DNA of 64,000 nucleotides from Sclerodactyla briareus. Taxonomy: Eukaryota; Echinodermata; Holothuroidea; Dendrochirotida; Sclerodactylidae. The notes below the pieces were generated by a model, which ran no database searches, was not told where the DNA came from, and saw nothing but the letters and a program-made list of their open reading frames with translations. Both the position numbers and the translations under genes were made by a program. Of the stretch, positions 21,720-34,335 are shown piece after piece (within the stretch, counting starts at the first letter, position 1; each line of letters begins with the position of its first letter). The DNA is taken from positions 62,001 to 126,000 of the forward strand of contig JAODTK010003554.1 of the NCBI GenBank assembly GCA_026419785.1. The letters are read 5' to 3'.

Positions 21720-22540
21720 AGAGATCCTACAGAGTTTTTCACACAATGGCCAAATAGGCTCCCTCAATGATCATTTTACTTGACCATTGGCCGTCCCCCG
21801 GTCGGATTGTGTCAACCCAGAACGTCAAGGAATATTATGTCAAACTCTGGTCAATGTCCATCAAAGCATGAGCATTTGAGGGCCAAAAACATGCGAATTG
21901 CATATTATCCTAATACTTGAACAAAATTGTCTAGTACCCCCCTTTATGACCTTCCACCTACAATTACTGTGGGACCCATAAGTACTACTAGTCAATTATT
22001 AATGTTCCCTTATCATTGCAATCTGACCAAATCTGCATGAGAAGTAGGTTGACATTCATGACCCATGGTGCCCTTATGCCATTGACCTAGACATTGAGGG
22101 GATCAATGATGGACCCATTGGTCAAACAACATTGTGACCCCCCCCCCCCAAGTGTGGTCAAAATACAACGAGCATGAGTTCAATGGTCTAAAACGTTGCA
22201 ATTGCATATTATTTTACAGTTTGAACATAATGCCTACTACCCCCTTAATGACCGTTCACCTCCATTAGCGCCACTATCAATGATTACGGTAGTCATGTAT
22301 ACATGGAAATCCCACCTAATCTGCAGAAGTAGCGTTTCGCAGCATCCACATCATGACCCATTCGTGCACTTTATGCCATTTGATCATCAGTCAATGAAAC
22401 ATTGTGACCATGTTTGGTCAAGATAGATTGCAGCACGAACATTTGGTGGCCAAAAAAGAAGAGGTAAATAAAATTACAGACTGGATAGAGATGATAGAAA
22501 ATGACATGGGCATAAAATACTTCAACCAGCATAGCTGGTG
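21720..22540. repeat. Dispersed repeat (family B), copy with 2-3 internal units
   Basis: Units of roughly 250-310 bp share GTGGTCAA/GTCAA, GAGCATGAG, GCAATTGCATATTAT and TACCCCCTTTATGACC. The element begins CACACAATGG near 21740 and ends with ACCAGCATAGCTGGT at 22521-22535, the same end as the copy at 4085-4500. Non-coding. Confidence 0.65.
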
Positions 22541-22617
22541 AGCTAAAAAGAGAAAAGGGCATTGAAAATACCCATGAATAGGCAATCAGATGTGTTTTAA
22601 TAAGCGTATGGGTAACA

Positions 22618-23045
22618 ACAAAACAAACCCAAACACACGTGACTTAATTGTATATATGTCACAATTATGATAAATAAAAGAATATCAGTTAACTTAGGGT
22701 TATGTTATGAAGCGTGTTATGTTTCACTGATTCCGTACAACCATAACATGCACTTGATGGAGATATGAAGACAATTGGGGTGTATTTGAAACATTGTAAA
22801 AATGCAGTAGCATGTAACAAATATACTTAACAACTAGAATAAATAAAACAATAAACCCATGAGACTGCATGTGTAGTGTCACATAAATATAAAGAATATC
22901 AGTTAATTTTAAGCAATGTGGAGCAGTTGGTCGATGTGGCGGACTCATGGGATGTTACTTGACAGATATAAGGAAGATTGTAGGTGCATTTGAATTTTGA
23001 AAAATTGTTAAAAATGAAGTATCATGTAACAAATTATCTCAAAAC
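22618..23045. repeat. Two-copy tandem repeat of about 211 bp
   Basis: AAAGAATATCAGTTAA occurs at 22676 and again about 211 bp later. CATGTAACAAAT also recurs at the same distance (about 22813 and 23025). AT-rich, non-coding. Confidence 0.7.
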
Positions 23046-23286
23046 CTAGCAAGATAAAAAAAAAGCATTTAACTACTACCCTGGCATATTCGTTTGGCGA
23101 GTGTTAATTTACCGGTATGATGATAAATTTCATCTTGATTCATAGCATCCTGGGGGTGGGGGCACATGTAGGGATGACGTATAGACTCACTCACACTAAT
23201 GCTGTCACGTTAACCCTAGCACTCTAGAAGCGGGGAATAGTCCCATTTCCAAACGAAAGAAGTTCTATTGTGATCCTTTGAACACA

Positions 23287-24260
23287 GTCAGAGGATCTAT
23301 GAGTAACGTTGTGTGCGTGCGCCCCAGCTGTGACACGATAACGTGATAAGTTTGAGTAGGTCAGGCTCATATACTTGGTATGTCTGTTCCCCATGGAATG
23401 AGTTACATGAACCCTATTGTTTGGGGTCAGTCCGAGGTCATCTGGGTCACAGAGGTCAAAGTCTGAATAACTTTAAACACGATAAGTCCAGAATGGGTGG
23501 TCTGATCAAGTTGAAATTAGATGGATAGCTTTCCGATGGGATTACAGGAACCCTATGTTTTTGGCTTCAGGTCAGGGGGGGTGAAATTTTGGTCGAAAAT
23601 AGAAAAATTTGGAACATTCGATATTTTGGCCAACTTGGCTTGTAAACACGATAACTCAAACCACCCGGATGAATGGAGTGCATACTTGGTATGCGTGTTC
23701 CCCTGATGGTACATGAACCTATCGTTGGGGTCAGGTCAGAGGTCACCAGAGGTCAAAGTCTGAAAACATTGTAAACACGATGAATCCAGAAACGGTTGTT
23801 CTTATGATCAGGTTGAAAAGTAGGTGTGTAGGTTCTATGGGAGTACAGGAACCCTATTGTTTTGTATAGGTCGGGGGAAATTTTGTCAAAAACAAAAAAT
23901 TTGTGAAAATCCAATAAATTTTGGGCAATTGGGGGTCAAACAAGATTACCTCACCCCTCCTGGAGGATGAAGCTCATACTTGGTTTGTGGGTTCCCCATG
24001 ATGAGTCCATGAACATTATTGTTTTGGGGTCAGGTCGAGTTGTCTGAGGTTACCAGAGTTCTAAGACTGAAAACCTTGAATTTAGTGGATAGCTTTCTTA
24101 CCAAGGTACAGGAACCCTATTAGTGGTTGGGAAAGATAGGACATTTGTTGTCAGACAGATGTTCCCATAATGAGCTGATAAATTCCATTTGTCGTGTGTC
24201 TGGCTATAGGTTGCAGAAACAGTCAAGGAATCACTAAGCCGTTGGCTTTCTGGGTCTCAT
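23287..24260 (+). repeat. AGGTCA-rich modular repeat, about three units
   Basis: Three units of about 300 bp, each with CATACTTGGTATG, GAACCCTATTGTTT and GGTCAGGTC...AGGTCAAAGTCTGAA, then ACACGATAA. The right end reads GTCAAGGAATCACTAAGCC then GGCTT near 24222-24252, the same end as the copies at 29135, 54556 and 55870. No open frame of interest crosses it. Confidence 0.75.
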
Positions 24261-26980
24261 TCCAGTTAAGTTTTTGTTGTTACAGGTCGCATCGGCTCCG
24301 GGTTTTCCAAAAGTGTGATTATGATTATTGCTTAAGTGCGACTATGATTATGCCCTACGGCCCATCCCCACCCCCCAAAAAAAAGAAAAAAAAACAAAAA
24401 GAACAAAAAGGAAAAAAAAAACCAAAAACAAAAAAAAAACTCTTTGTTTTTCTTCCGACTTCCACTGCGTCCTCAAAAACATCACTTGGTGAGTGTCAGG
24501 TTCCCTGCTGCCTCAGGCTTTTCAAGGGGTGTGGGCGCTTGATTGGCCACCCTCTCTGTCACCTGACTCTCTGTAGCGAGAGCAGCCACGGGAGGGGACA
24601 ACAAACTGTACTTGACGTGTGCAAGAGTATCCATCCTGGCAGTTGCATTGTAAGTACTGGTGTACTCTTACGGCAACCCATTACGGCACAAAAGTTATAC
24701 CAGGATTGCTACGAACCACTCATCTAGCTTCGACTACGAGCTACAACGGGGCCGTCTGCAGATGCCAGCAGTTCACCCCTTCAGTCTACACGGGAGACAC
24801 GCCTAGATAATCAATTCTTAATACTACTACGTCAAGGAGCTTGCTACCGAGTCAGGGACAGGAAGTTGGCCTTCCGAGTACGACCGAACAACTTAACGCT
24901 AGCGGCCAGTGAGTGTATCGATATAGTAGTACACATGGATGAATAATAAAACCACTACAGTATGGAGGACTAATGGTGCGGGAAGTAATCCCGTTGCCAC
25001 ATATCAAGCCGCGAAATGACTCACCTAAACTCCTATTGCCTAGATAGCTAGGTAGGGTTATAACGGGCCTAAGCGTTACTTCATTACAGGCTAGCTCAGT
25101 ACGGGGAGTTCAATGCAGGTTAGCTAACAATTGTGAACACACCTCAGTCGATAACTTGCTAATCGTACTAGAAAGAAGTAACCTTGTCATCTTCCGTCAC
25201 CGAGAATTCACTGGACAATAGTCCAGACGATTAACTACTTATTTTTATTTCAAACGGACTCAAAAAGCAACAAATCGAGTTAGCACTTCAGTTTGATTTT
25301 GTAGAGGTCCAAGATCCAGGACCCATCGCAAAAGTTTCATTGGGTTCCAAGGGCCAGATGCTTTTATTAATGGTGCGTTCTTTCGAAGTGGTTGCCTTTG
25401 GTAAATATCACGCACTATTTTAAGGTTCGAGTGAAATGAAACATAATATCATATTTTTAGCATATGAAGACCTCCAACATTCCGGAACTAATTGATTATC
25501 TGAATATATAATAGATGAATTGTTTGTGCTTTATTATGAATTTTGACCCGTCACTTTTTTCTCTAAATCTGGCATGATGCGTGAAGTATAAGTTTAGGCC
25601 TTTTTGAACATAGCATAAATGGTCAGACGAAACACCCAATTGAGTCAGCAATATCTCATTATCGAACAGTGTGACAGAATGTAAGCTGTTGCATGGTGGC
25701 AGTATGAGCATAACATGAAGAGCCTGGCTACACGTGAACGGGTTTGCTATGCGTAAAGTAAAGTCCTCCAAGAGGTAGAAAATATACGCTCCAATGAGAC
25801 CATTATGCTGTTCTTACTTGGCGACGAACACAACGCAAGTTCTCAACGGTCTTCTATAGGAGTGTAACTGACCTATAAAATGCATGACAATTTATTCCGT
25901 TTGGGCATTTCTTCCCGGTTTCCCTCTGTAACGGTTATGAGCGGGAGGAGAGGGAGGGGGGAACAATAGGGGGAAGGAGACCATTAACTTTACGACGGCG
26001 CGGGGAAGCAGCTTCGTGTACCCCACGCATAACATCATAACCACAATGTCATGTTGGGCACCCAATTATTCTCCGCAATTATTAAATTCTCCACTTAATG
26101 GATTCTTGTTCTTCCACTATTTCTTCCCGTATTGCATTTTCTTCGAGTCCCTCCTCAATTCCCGTTCTTAGCCTTCGATTTCCTGAGGGCCCCTCTCGAT
26201 CTTAGGTCAGGGTAAAAATTCCCCCTGCTCCTGCTCCACCCCCCCACCCCCCCCCCCCCCCCCCCTATGGCTACGTCACTGGTGGACGGCTATCATGTAC
26301 GCGATAAAGTAGTGTGTACAGGCATTCCCAAAGAAGCCAGCGTACACAGTCACGGGAACACTCACCATCGCCGCCAAGCGGCACCAGTCAGGGACTTGCC
26401 TAGTGCAAAGATGGACTGGCAAGCCCACGAGCCCGAGGAGGCGCCACGCAGCACTGTGCGCCCAGCGGGGATTGGCCACCTAGTGGGCAGCGGAGCGTGG
26501 ACAGCCCAGCTCTTCATTAGAGATATTTGCAGAGGCGCCTTCCCCTCCCAAATCCAAAATTGTAGTTTCACTTTAAAAAGATGTTATCTTTGTGTATGAT
26601 TTAATACATTTTATATTATTGTGTATACTGTTTTACCTGTTTTTATGTTGTTGTTTTTCCTCCAGGTTTGGAGGTTGAAAGAATGAAAAAAAAATCAGCC
26701 TGAGGTCTATCTTTCTAATTCCGTGGTAATTGGAAGAGTAACAATCGATTTACCACTACGACACGACCATCAAGCATAGCTGATGAGTAAATCCAACGAG
26801 TTTCAATTTTGGGGAAAGGTCTCAGACGAGAACGTATTATTATTCATGGGTGTCAAACAGGTGGGGGACGGGGGAAACATTTCCCCCCACTTCTGAAAGT
26901 GGGGAGGGATAAATCATAATCGTTTGTCCCCCTCCCTCCCCCCACTTTTCAGTACCGTAATAAAAAATATAGGCACATGC
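24260..26980. other. No gene seen
   Basis: Unassigned DNA. There is an A-rich tract at 24374-24440, a long C-run at 26232-26264 and a GC-rich patch at 26340-26510 that keeps a frame of about 110 codons on the plus strand without any motif I recognise. I do not call that frame a gene. Confidence 0.45.
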
Positions 26981-26989
26981 CGATTTTGT

Positions 26990-27860
26990 ATCACTCTAAC
27001 TGATTCAATTTTTGTCTAACCAACAATAATTCCGTTGGAAATTGTTTTGAGTCCACTAATTCCAGTGCGGACCCCAGTTGAAAGATCTGGGACCCGACTA
27101 GGGCCGAAGTTGAAGGATCACTCATGTTTCATCATAACCGACTTCTAGCATTTTAATCGAATAGCAAAGGTTGCATAATTTATGTGTTTCGCGCGCATCG
27201 GCGTTTTTCTTCCAGGCGTTGTAGGCTAATTTGCTAATTAATAATGTAATTCTTTCGAATCATTTTGTTCATTCCATTAATGTCAAGAAGCCTTGGGGGT
27301 AGAACTGCCCGCCCCCCCCCCTTAAAAAAATTTTTTTCCATTATAAAAAATTCGGCCGGGCGAAAATTCGTGAAAAATTTGGGGGGGGAAGGAAAAAGAC
27401 AAAGTGAAAAAAATGCCTGAATTTTTTGCAGAGTTTTTTTCGATAAAATCCCGGAAAACATGCCAAAAAAATTCGCCGCGCTCACACGCGCCGGTATTTC
27501 CCATACCGCTTGTAAAATGCGGGCGCAAATTTCTGCTCCCAGATTGGAGTGGTCCCGGCCGCCTATGGCTTTTCCCTTCGATCCCACCAGAGACCGTTCG
27601 TTGTATACCCTTGCAATCCCCCACGCAGACAAACCCGGTGAACATGTATGAAAAATACCCTGTTGGTATTCGGTAAATCATCTTATTTATCAACAATGAC
27701 AACTTTTTGTCTGGTCCTTTTACTCAAATCAACACATGTGGATGGGTGCTATTGAGCCTGGGGCAAAATGCTGTTTTCCGTCGATCTGGAGGGTATGACA
27801 AATCTAATTTTTCTGTGTTCGCTTCGCGCCAACCGTGGTGGCGCTCCGCTTAGATGGCAA
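26990..27860 (+). repeat. Dispersed repeat (family A), copy 1
   Basis: The copy starts CTAACTGATTCAATTTTTGT and has GTCCACTAATTCCAGTGCGG and GCCTTGGGGG. It then has a block around AAATGCCTGAATTTTTTGCA, a CGCGCCGGTATTTCC region and GGTAAATCATCT near 27673. The same blocks in the same order and strand occur at 35071-35760 and 43565-44290. Non-coding. I do not recognise the class. Confidence 0.8.
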
Positions 27861-29130
27861 TTACATTCGATGTGTCCCCCCCCCCTTTTAACTACTTTCA
27901 AACCCGCTCCGAACGACCCCATGTTAATTCTAGGTTGCCGTACGTCGTCTTGCATACAAATAACAGTATTATTAACGAGCACACAGATTATCTCAGTGGA
28001 ACAATAGATTTGCCTGCGTGGGTTGATAGGCTCAATTTACGGGAATGAATGGAGTTTCAAATTTTAGATAACATCAATCTGTGTTCCAGGGTGCAAGAAC
28101 TCTGCTTCATTTGTCTTGGCATCTGACGGGCCTCCTTGGGATCCCCCCCCACTGTGGGTTGAAGCATTTCTATCTATCTCTGCCAGGGGCGGCTACGGGT
28201 CTACAGTCTCTCCCAGTGTTCTCCCCTCCGAGGTTTGAGTCCTGGCCGGTGTTACAAAACCAAAATGGACACAATGACAAGTTGTATAAGCAATGGAGTG
28301 GCTATATATGGACAACGAAAAAGGCGCGAAAATTGAGGTGCACACCTGAGGCTATGTATCAGTGTTGTGACGAGTTCACCCATTGCCTCGAGTCACAAGT
28401 CAAGTCAAGTCAGGAGTGGTCGATCACAAGTCCAAGTTCAAAGTCATTTCTTTCAACACTCATCCAGACCCATTGCCAGTCAGTCCCATTCAGGCCAATT
28501 ACATCAAGTCAAGTCAAGTCAGTCAGATATATGCTCAAGTCCACACAAATCAATTTTTTCCCCTCTTAGTATAAACAATTTTTAACACAATTTACTGTAA
28601 TAATATGCATTGATTCCAATAGAAACTTAGACATGTGTCATGTAGTAGCTATATTTTTTGGAGGGGGAGGGGCGATCACTGACTCAGATAAGCGTTGTAG
28701 AAAGATGCCACAAGATGACTCTACCCTTTTTTTTCGTGGAGGAACTTCTGAGAAGATGAAAAAACCTCAGATATCGCTGAAGGGCTAACCATTTTATTGC
28801 AAAACCATATCCCTAGATATGCTTAAATGTACATGGTATGAAGTTAAAACAGAGAAACATTACACAGAGCAATAAGTTGACTGATTTTCCCTTTAAGAAC
28901 AAATACCCACAGGTTTACATTCAATTTACTTTTTTTAAAAAGAAAGTCGCCTATAACCATTTCCAACCTAAAACTTTCGTGACCTCAATTTATCAAGCTT
29001 CTTTGGCATTGACATAAAGCTATACTTGAGGATTAACCCTATACGAAGTGATATGGCTCACTTTGCATTTTCACTGTTTGTACAAAGCTCCCAATCGAAC
29101 CAGAAATTCCCCTGGTCTTAGTGATTTTAC

Positions 29131-30190
29131 ACCAAAAAGCCGAAGGCTTAGTGGTTCCTTGACTCTTTCTGACCAACCTATAGGCCCTACCGAAGGACAA
29201 ATGGGAGACCAATCAATAGGGTTTTCAGGTTTGAACTTGGTGACCTCTGACCTTACCCAAAACAATAGGGTTCCTGTACCTCATACCAGTATGAGCTTCA
29301 TCCATCCAGTCAGACCTAACCATCTGGACTTATCGTGTTTACAGGTTGTTCAGACTTTGACCCTCCTGGTGATCTCGTATGACCTTACCCGCAAAACAAT
29401 CAGGTTCATGTACTCATCATGGGAAATCCACAAAGTGAGAGCTTCATCCCTACAGGTGGGGTCGAGTTATCGTGTTTACAAGCCAAATTAGGCCACAATA
29501 CGACTTCCACAAAGTTTCTATTTTTTACATTTAACCCAATTCACCCCAGACCTATACCCAAAACGATAGGGTTCTCTGTACTGTATCCCCATAAAAAGCT
29601 ACACACTACATTTCATAATGATCAAACCAATCATTCGAACTTACATGTTTACAAAGTTTCCAGACTTTGACCTCTGATTACCCATAATGACCTCTGACCT
29701 GGACCCCCAAAACAATAGGGTTCATGTACTCACGATTGGGAACGCACATACCAAGATGAGCTTCATCCATCCAGGTGGGGGTCAAGTTATCGTGTTTACA
29801 AGCTCAAATTGCCACAATATCAACTTTCCACAAACTTTTCTATTCGTTTGGCGAATTTCATCACACCCCCAACCTGAACCAAAACAATAGGTTTCCTTGT
29901 ACTCCCCCTAAGAAAGCTATACACCAATTTACCTGATCAGACCAACTATACTGGACTTATCGTGTTCACAAGGTAATTCCGCTTTGACCTCAGTCAGATG
30001 GCCTCTGACTGACCCAAAACAATAGAGTTTCATGTACTCATTATGGGGAAACACACATACCAAGTATGAGCCCATCCATCCAGGTGGAGTCCCCCCCCGA
30101 GTTATCGTGTTTACCAGCAGGCGTCACAATCCACAACATATACAACACAACACACAAACACCAAACACTGTCATGACTACCTAGATTCTT
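29131..30190 (-). repeat. AGGTCA-rich modular repeat, inverted copy with about three to four units
   Basis: This reads as the reverse complement of the family. The right end lies at 29131-29165 (AAGCCGAAGGCTTAGTG then TTCCTTGAC) and the left end near 30165-30190 (CATGACTACCTAGATTC). Units contain AACAATAGGGTTC, CATACCAAGTATGAGC and TTATCGTGTTTACAAG. Non-coding. Confidence 0.75.
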
Positions 30191-30852
30191 CCGACTTCGT
30201 CACGGAATAAAAAATGCCTTATATAGTGCACATCTCTCGCACTTGACTCCCAATGCTCAACACTTGTTGTATCCCCTGGGGCTTAGGTGACTCTGCAACC
30301 ACACGTTCGTAAGATTTTTGTTGCAAGGGTGTGGAGCCCGGGCGGCCGCCAATTTTTTTTCTCTCACCCGCCAATTTTTTTTTCCCACCCCGCGACGCGG
30401 CCCACATGTATTCCGCAGTATTGTGTATCCTTTTCACGAGGCAAGTGCGCGGTCAGGTGTTCGAAAACCCACTTTCTTTTTTGTCGTTTCCAGAGGATTG
30501 GCGGAACACGACATACCCGGGGGACGGATTGTAACGCGGGATCGGAAACCCTTGTGATTTCATGAAAAATATCTGATCTGGCCGCGTCGCGCGGGAATAA
30601 AATTAGAGGGCCGGACGAGCACAAACTTCTACATTGTTCATTGGGCAGATCTAGTCGGTGATAGCCGGGCCCACAGGCCATTCTATGAGCGTGGCCGTGG
30701 TGTTGCTGTATGAGCGGGCATGTACAAGAGGCTACTAATGGGCTTGCTCCTGGCGCCGCGCGAGGCCGCCGCCGGCACTGCCAACCGCGCAGGCGCTCAC
30801 TGAGCTAGCGTGGTAGGTCACGGCTCACGATAAAAAAAATATATAAAAAAAG

Positions 30853-31095
30853 ACGAGTCGTTTGACATGACTCGAGTCTTTTGGCGTGACTCGAGTCCCA
30901 ACCTTGACTCGAGTCATTGCATGCTCGAGGCAGAGTCAAGTCAAAGTCATTTTAGGGGTTACTCGAGTCAAGTAAAGGTCATTCGGCAGGTCTGACTCGA
31001 GGCAAGGTCACGTCATTTGGTGTAGCCAACAGGTCAAGTCAAGTAAGTCAACATTGCGAATCGAGGTCAACTCGAGTCCGAGTCTGGACTTGCTT
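30853..31095. repeat. GAGTC/AAGTC pentamer-like array
   Basis: Repeated GACTCGAGTC and AAGTC words with changing spacing. The same word type marks the ends of the hAT element at 39406-42452. Confidence 0.8.
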
Positions 31096-31109
31096 GTTAC
31101 AACAATGGT

Positions 31110-34100
31110 ATTATCAAAAATAAATGATACAATAAGATTGTAATTAGATTCAAATATCAAAATGGCGTGACTTTAGAGCTCGCCTTCATGGGGAGGAAAA
31201 ATTTTGGAGATTAATGGCTATGATGAATAAATTGGGTTATTTGGGTCACAGACTGGAGTCAAGAACTGTAACAGGGGATATACGCATATGCATAGCTCAT
31301 GTTATGTACGCGATGGAATTGAAACAAGTCAGAGTATGCTGAGATGGTCATAAGATATTCTTCGTGGTGTGCATCGGGGAATCCCCAAGCCAGTACTTTA
31401 ATGTTAATATGAAATCAGCGATTATTTCCAGTAATGCTAGTCAATTACACATGAGGCATGTGCATGGCTTAAAAGACGGTGGGAACGATTTACCTCCAAT
31501 TTGAGTTATCCTATTAGCAGATTATTGAGTGGTATTTTATCACATGACAGTTCATCCATTTATCCTTCACCCCATACAGCCTTGATCCCTGGGGTCGGAA
31601 TGGTGAAATATTTCCATTCTGCAATATAGGAGGTACTCGGCAATGAACATTTTGAGATGAGTAGTAGGGTCACGGCCACCAACTTCCTGTAGCCCTCATC
31701 GTCCCCAAAAAAATGATTGCGAATTTGACGAAACACACTATGCCAATTGCTGGGCAGCAAAAGGCTCCGGCTCCTTTGGGGGAAGGGGGGTACAACTTCA
31801 CAAGACTCCACACACGTTGTGTATGACTATTGGAACACCAACCCCCCAAACTTTCAGCGCAGGATTGCGACATTGAGAGGAGCTAAGGTATGTTAGTAAG
31901 GAATGACTGCCTTTTTGATATAGGCATACGACACAACCTCTATCTGCGATACCGATCAATGAATCTCCTGTAGGCCGGGAGTGAACTCCTTTCGGACGTC
32001 TAAAAAAACCTTACATATAAGAATTTCGAAAGTAGGAATAAGAAAAAATTATGCAAGTAGGATTGAGAATTCTGCAGGCATTATAAACACTGGAAAACAT
32101 CAATATATATTATTGTGGAAACTGAAAATTACTGTATAATAGGGCGTGAATATTGCTGGTTTGACCTCGAGGAAGGGAGACAAGCTGGTTGTCTGCCCAG
32201 GTAACGGTGAATTCGTATTGGACAGAGAAACTTCAAAGGTAATCAACGGAACATACATTAGTTGGGGTTATCGTGTAATCTAGTAGGCCTATAGGAAGTG
32301 AAGATCCGCTAGAGGGAGAGTTCCCAGCTGAAGTTTGAGTTAATCGGTATTGCTTATTTTGGATATTGGTCCATGACAACTTTACGAAAATGGCCGGCGA
32401 TCACGAGGGGGGGTGGGGGGGGGGGGGGGCGGGGACATGTCCCCCAGTATCTTTGATGGGATTGCCTTTTGTTTTTTTTTTGTGATTAAAATCCGCGCTG
32501 CGCGCAGTGTATTGTCTCATATGTACTGTATAATACAGTAGGCCCATGCACAATAACTTTGTCAGATCCTGGCAAATATGACTCCATAAGTGTCATCTAC
32601 AAGTGCGTTGAACATATGTGAAGGCCAGGGCGTCGATCCTGGGGGGCGGGGGGGCGTGGGGGGGGGGGTGGGGGGGAAAGGGAGACCACGTCCCCCCCCA
32701 AAAAAAAAAAAAAATCCGGCGCCGCGCGCCCCGCAGACGACCTTTAAACAAAGGTAGATTCACAATAAAATGTCCAATGATTACAACACGAAGCGTTGGC
32801 AAACGAGGCGGATGAGGAGTAGACTGCTACAACACATGAGTAAAAGCAAGTTTGCCGCTCAAGGACCAACCGCCATGGGCAAAGAATAGGCACAATCCAG
32901 GCATACAAAACTGCCAAAGTGGATAACTGGCCCACAATGTCAGCAGAATGCCGATTTCTCTTGTCGAAAGCTCGGATGATTGAGCAAAAATTATATTCTT
33001 GTCAAGTTTGGACGGTGGGATTGCATCGATGTCCAAGAAGAAATATGCAAAAAACTTTCGTCAGTTTCGGTATCCTGATGGAATTGTTTCGCTGTCAGTA
33101 CTGATAGACCACGTGCACGATGCACGATAGCTATGAATTCCGGAAAAATTTATTTTGAGTGCATTTTGTAATTCTGGGACCATAATTTACAGATGCTTCC
33201 TAGGGACATCGACATTTCTAGCCAGCTGATGGATCGATAGACGATGCACTCCAACTTGAACAATATATATCTGGCCACTTCAATTCAAAACTTCAAAAAC
33301 AAGCCTGGCTCATGATACGAAACGAGACAGCAAACAATGTGGATGCGCGTCGCGATATTACCACATTGCAATGCGGCATATAGGAATGAATATTTTATGT
33401 AACAAAACAGGGCCAAGAATATGCGAAATTCTAGCAAAGATGCGAGATTTTTTCATCATAGGACTATAAAAGGGGAACCGTGCGAAATTAGAACCTTCGA
33501 TTTGTGTGTGCACCTTTATGAATTGCAACAAAATTCGAAAAAATTCAGTCAAATTTCGTCAGAAAGAAACGGGTTAGAGCCTACGAGGCAAAAAGACCAA
33601 TTATAACATGGAGTTCCTCATAGAATGGGCTAACCGGTCGGACTTCCAGGCCTTTCCCTAGGACCCCAACTAACGTGGTCCCATGGAAGGTAGTAGGATA
33701 CTGCCAATACCAAAAGAAGAGAACGAACTGCTCTTGGTGGACAGCACATTTTCGCACAAAACAATCACATTTTAGAGCATGAATTTGCACCCAATTTCAA
33801 AGCGGGAGGGTAAAACAGGACGCGCCTGAGCCCCTATCACAAGGGCCTAAGAAAGTTAGCCCCTGCCTAGTCAGAAATGTATTACGTCACTGCTGCCGAC
33901 AGAGTGAAACCTAAATCTACCCAGGCTCAGTGACGGATTCTTGAGTTTTCCCTTTCTCCTGTCCAACATGAAATCAAATGGCACGTACTAATTTCTCAGG
34001 TCGAAAATACTTTCATCCATAAATCAATTTGAGCTACGCCCAGTCTGGACGGAAGTAATTAGGTACATAGGTTTGTTCACAATGATATTGGAAATCCAAA

Positions 34101-34130
34101 CTGCTTTGATTCTGGCTGACCTACCCAAAT
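31110..34130. other. No confirmed gene
   Basis: Unassigned DNA with long G-runs at 32406-32430 and 32640-32680 and an A-run at 32700-32714. One 96-bp exon-like stretch (32143-32238) is listed separately. No other coding signal was recognised. Confidence 0.45.
32143..32238 (+). CDS. Candidate orphan exon, 32 codons
   Basis: It lies between an AATAG acceptor-like and an AAAG/GTAATC donor-like site and is an open 96-bp frame: GVNIAGLTSRKGDKLVVCPG then NGEFVLDRETSK. It is phase 0 at both ends, so it could be skipped or included without shifting a frame. The composition looks protein-like, unlike the surrounding repeats. There is no good polypyrimidine tract and no neighbouring exon. I do not recognise the family. 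Confidence 0.25.
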
Positions 34131-34139
34131 TCGTACCCT

Positions 34140-34335
34140 TTGAAGACAGCACAAAGTTATCGAGCTGGAAATTCGGGCAACAGTGACAATCCCTTCAGGG
34201 GGGGAAAATCTGGACAGAAAAGGCCAAAAGTGAAGGAAATGCCCAAAATGTCTGCTGAATGGCCGGAATTTTCAATCAAACGCCCGAAAACATGCAAAAA
34301 AGGGCTTCTTGTGCTACGGCCAGTCAATAACAACT
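34140..34335 (+). repeat. Family A fragment
   Basis: It shares AAAGGCCAAAAGTGAA, AATGCC and CGCCCGAAAACATGCAAAAA with the central part of the family A copies and with 36510-36790. Confidence 0.5.

Larger units (their letters stand above)
28360..31107. mobile_element. hAT-like element with GAGTC/AAGTC-rich ends (probably composite)
   Basis: The left end at 28360 begins CAGTGTTGTGACGAG and the right end, read on the minus strand from 31107, begins CATTGTTGTAACAAG. The two agree at 12 of 15 positions and start with the CAGTGTTG core common in hAT termini. Just inside both ends lie degenerate AAGTC/GAGTC arrays (28384-28545 and 30853-31095). No transposase was recognised inside, and an AGGTCA-family repeat is inserted at 29135-30190. 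The 8-bp flanks (28352-28359 and 31108-31115) do not match, so the pairing of the two ends is an inference. Confidence 0.5.

Noticed and set aside
24194-24727. 177-codon plus-strand frame with a Lys-rich middle
   Set aside because: Lysines come from an A-rich tract at 24374-24440. The ends lie in an AGGTCA-family repeat and unassigned DNA, with no family resemblance.
26267-26599. 110-codon plus-strand frame after a C-run
   Set aside because: GC-rich patch with no recognisable motif, splice context or homology. It was kept only as a remark in the region entry.
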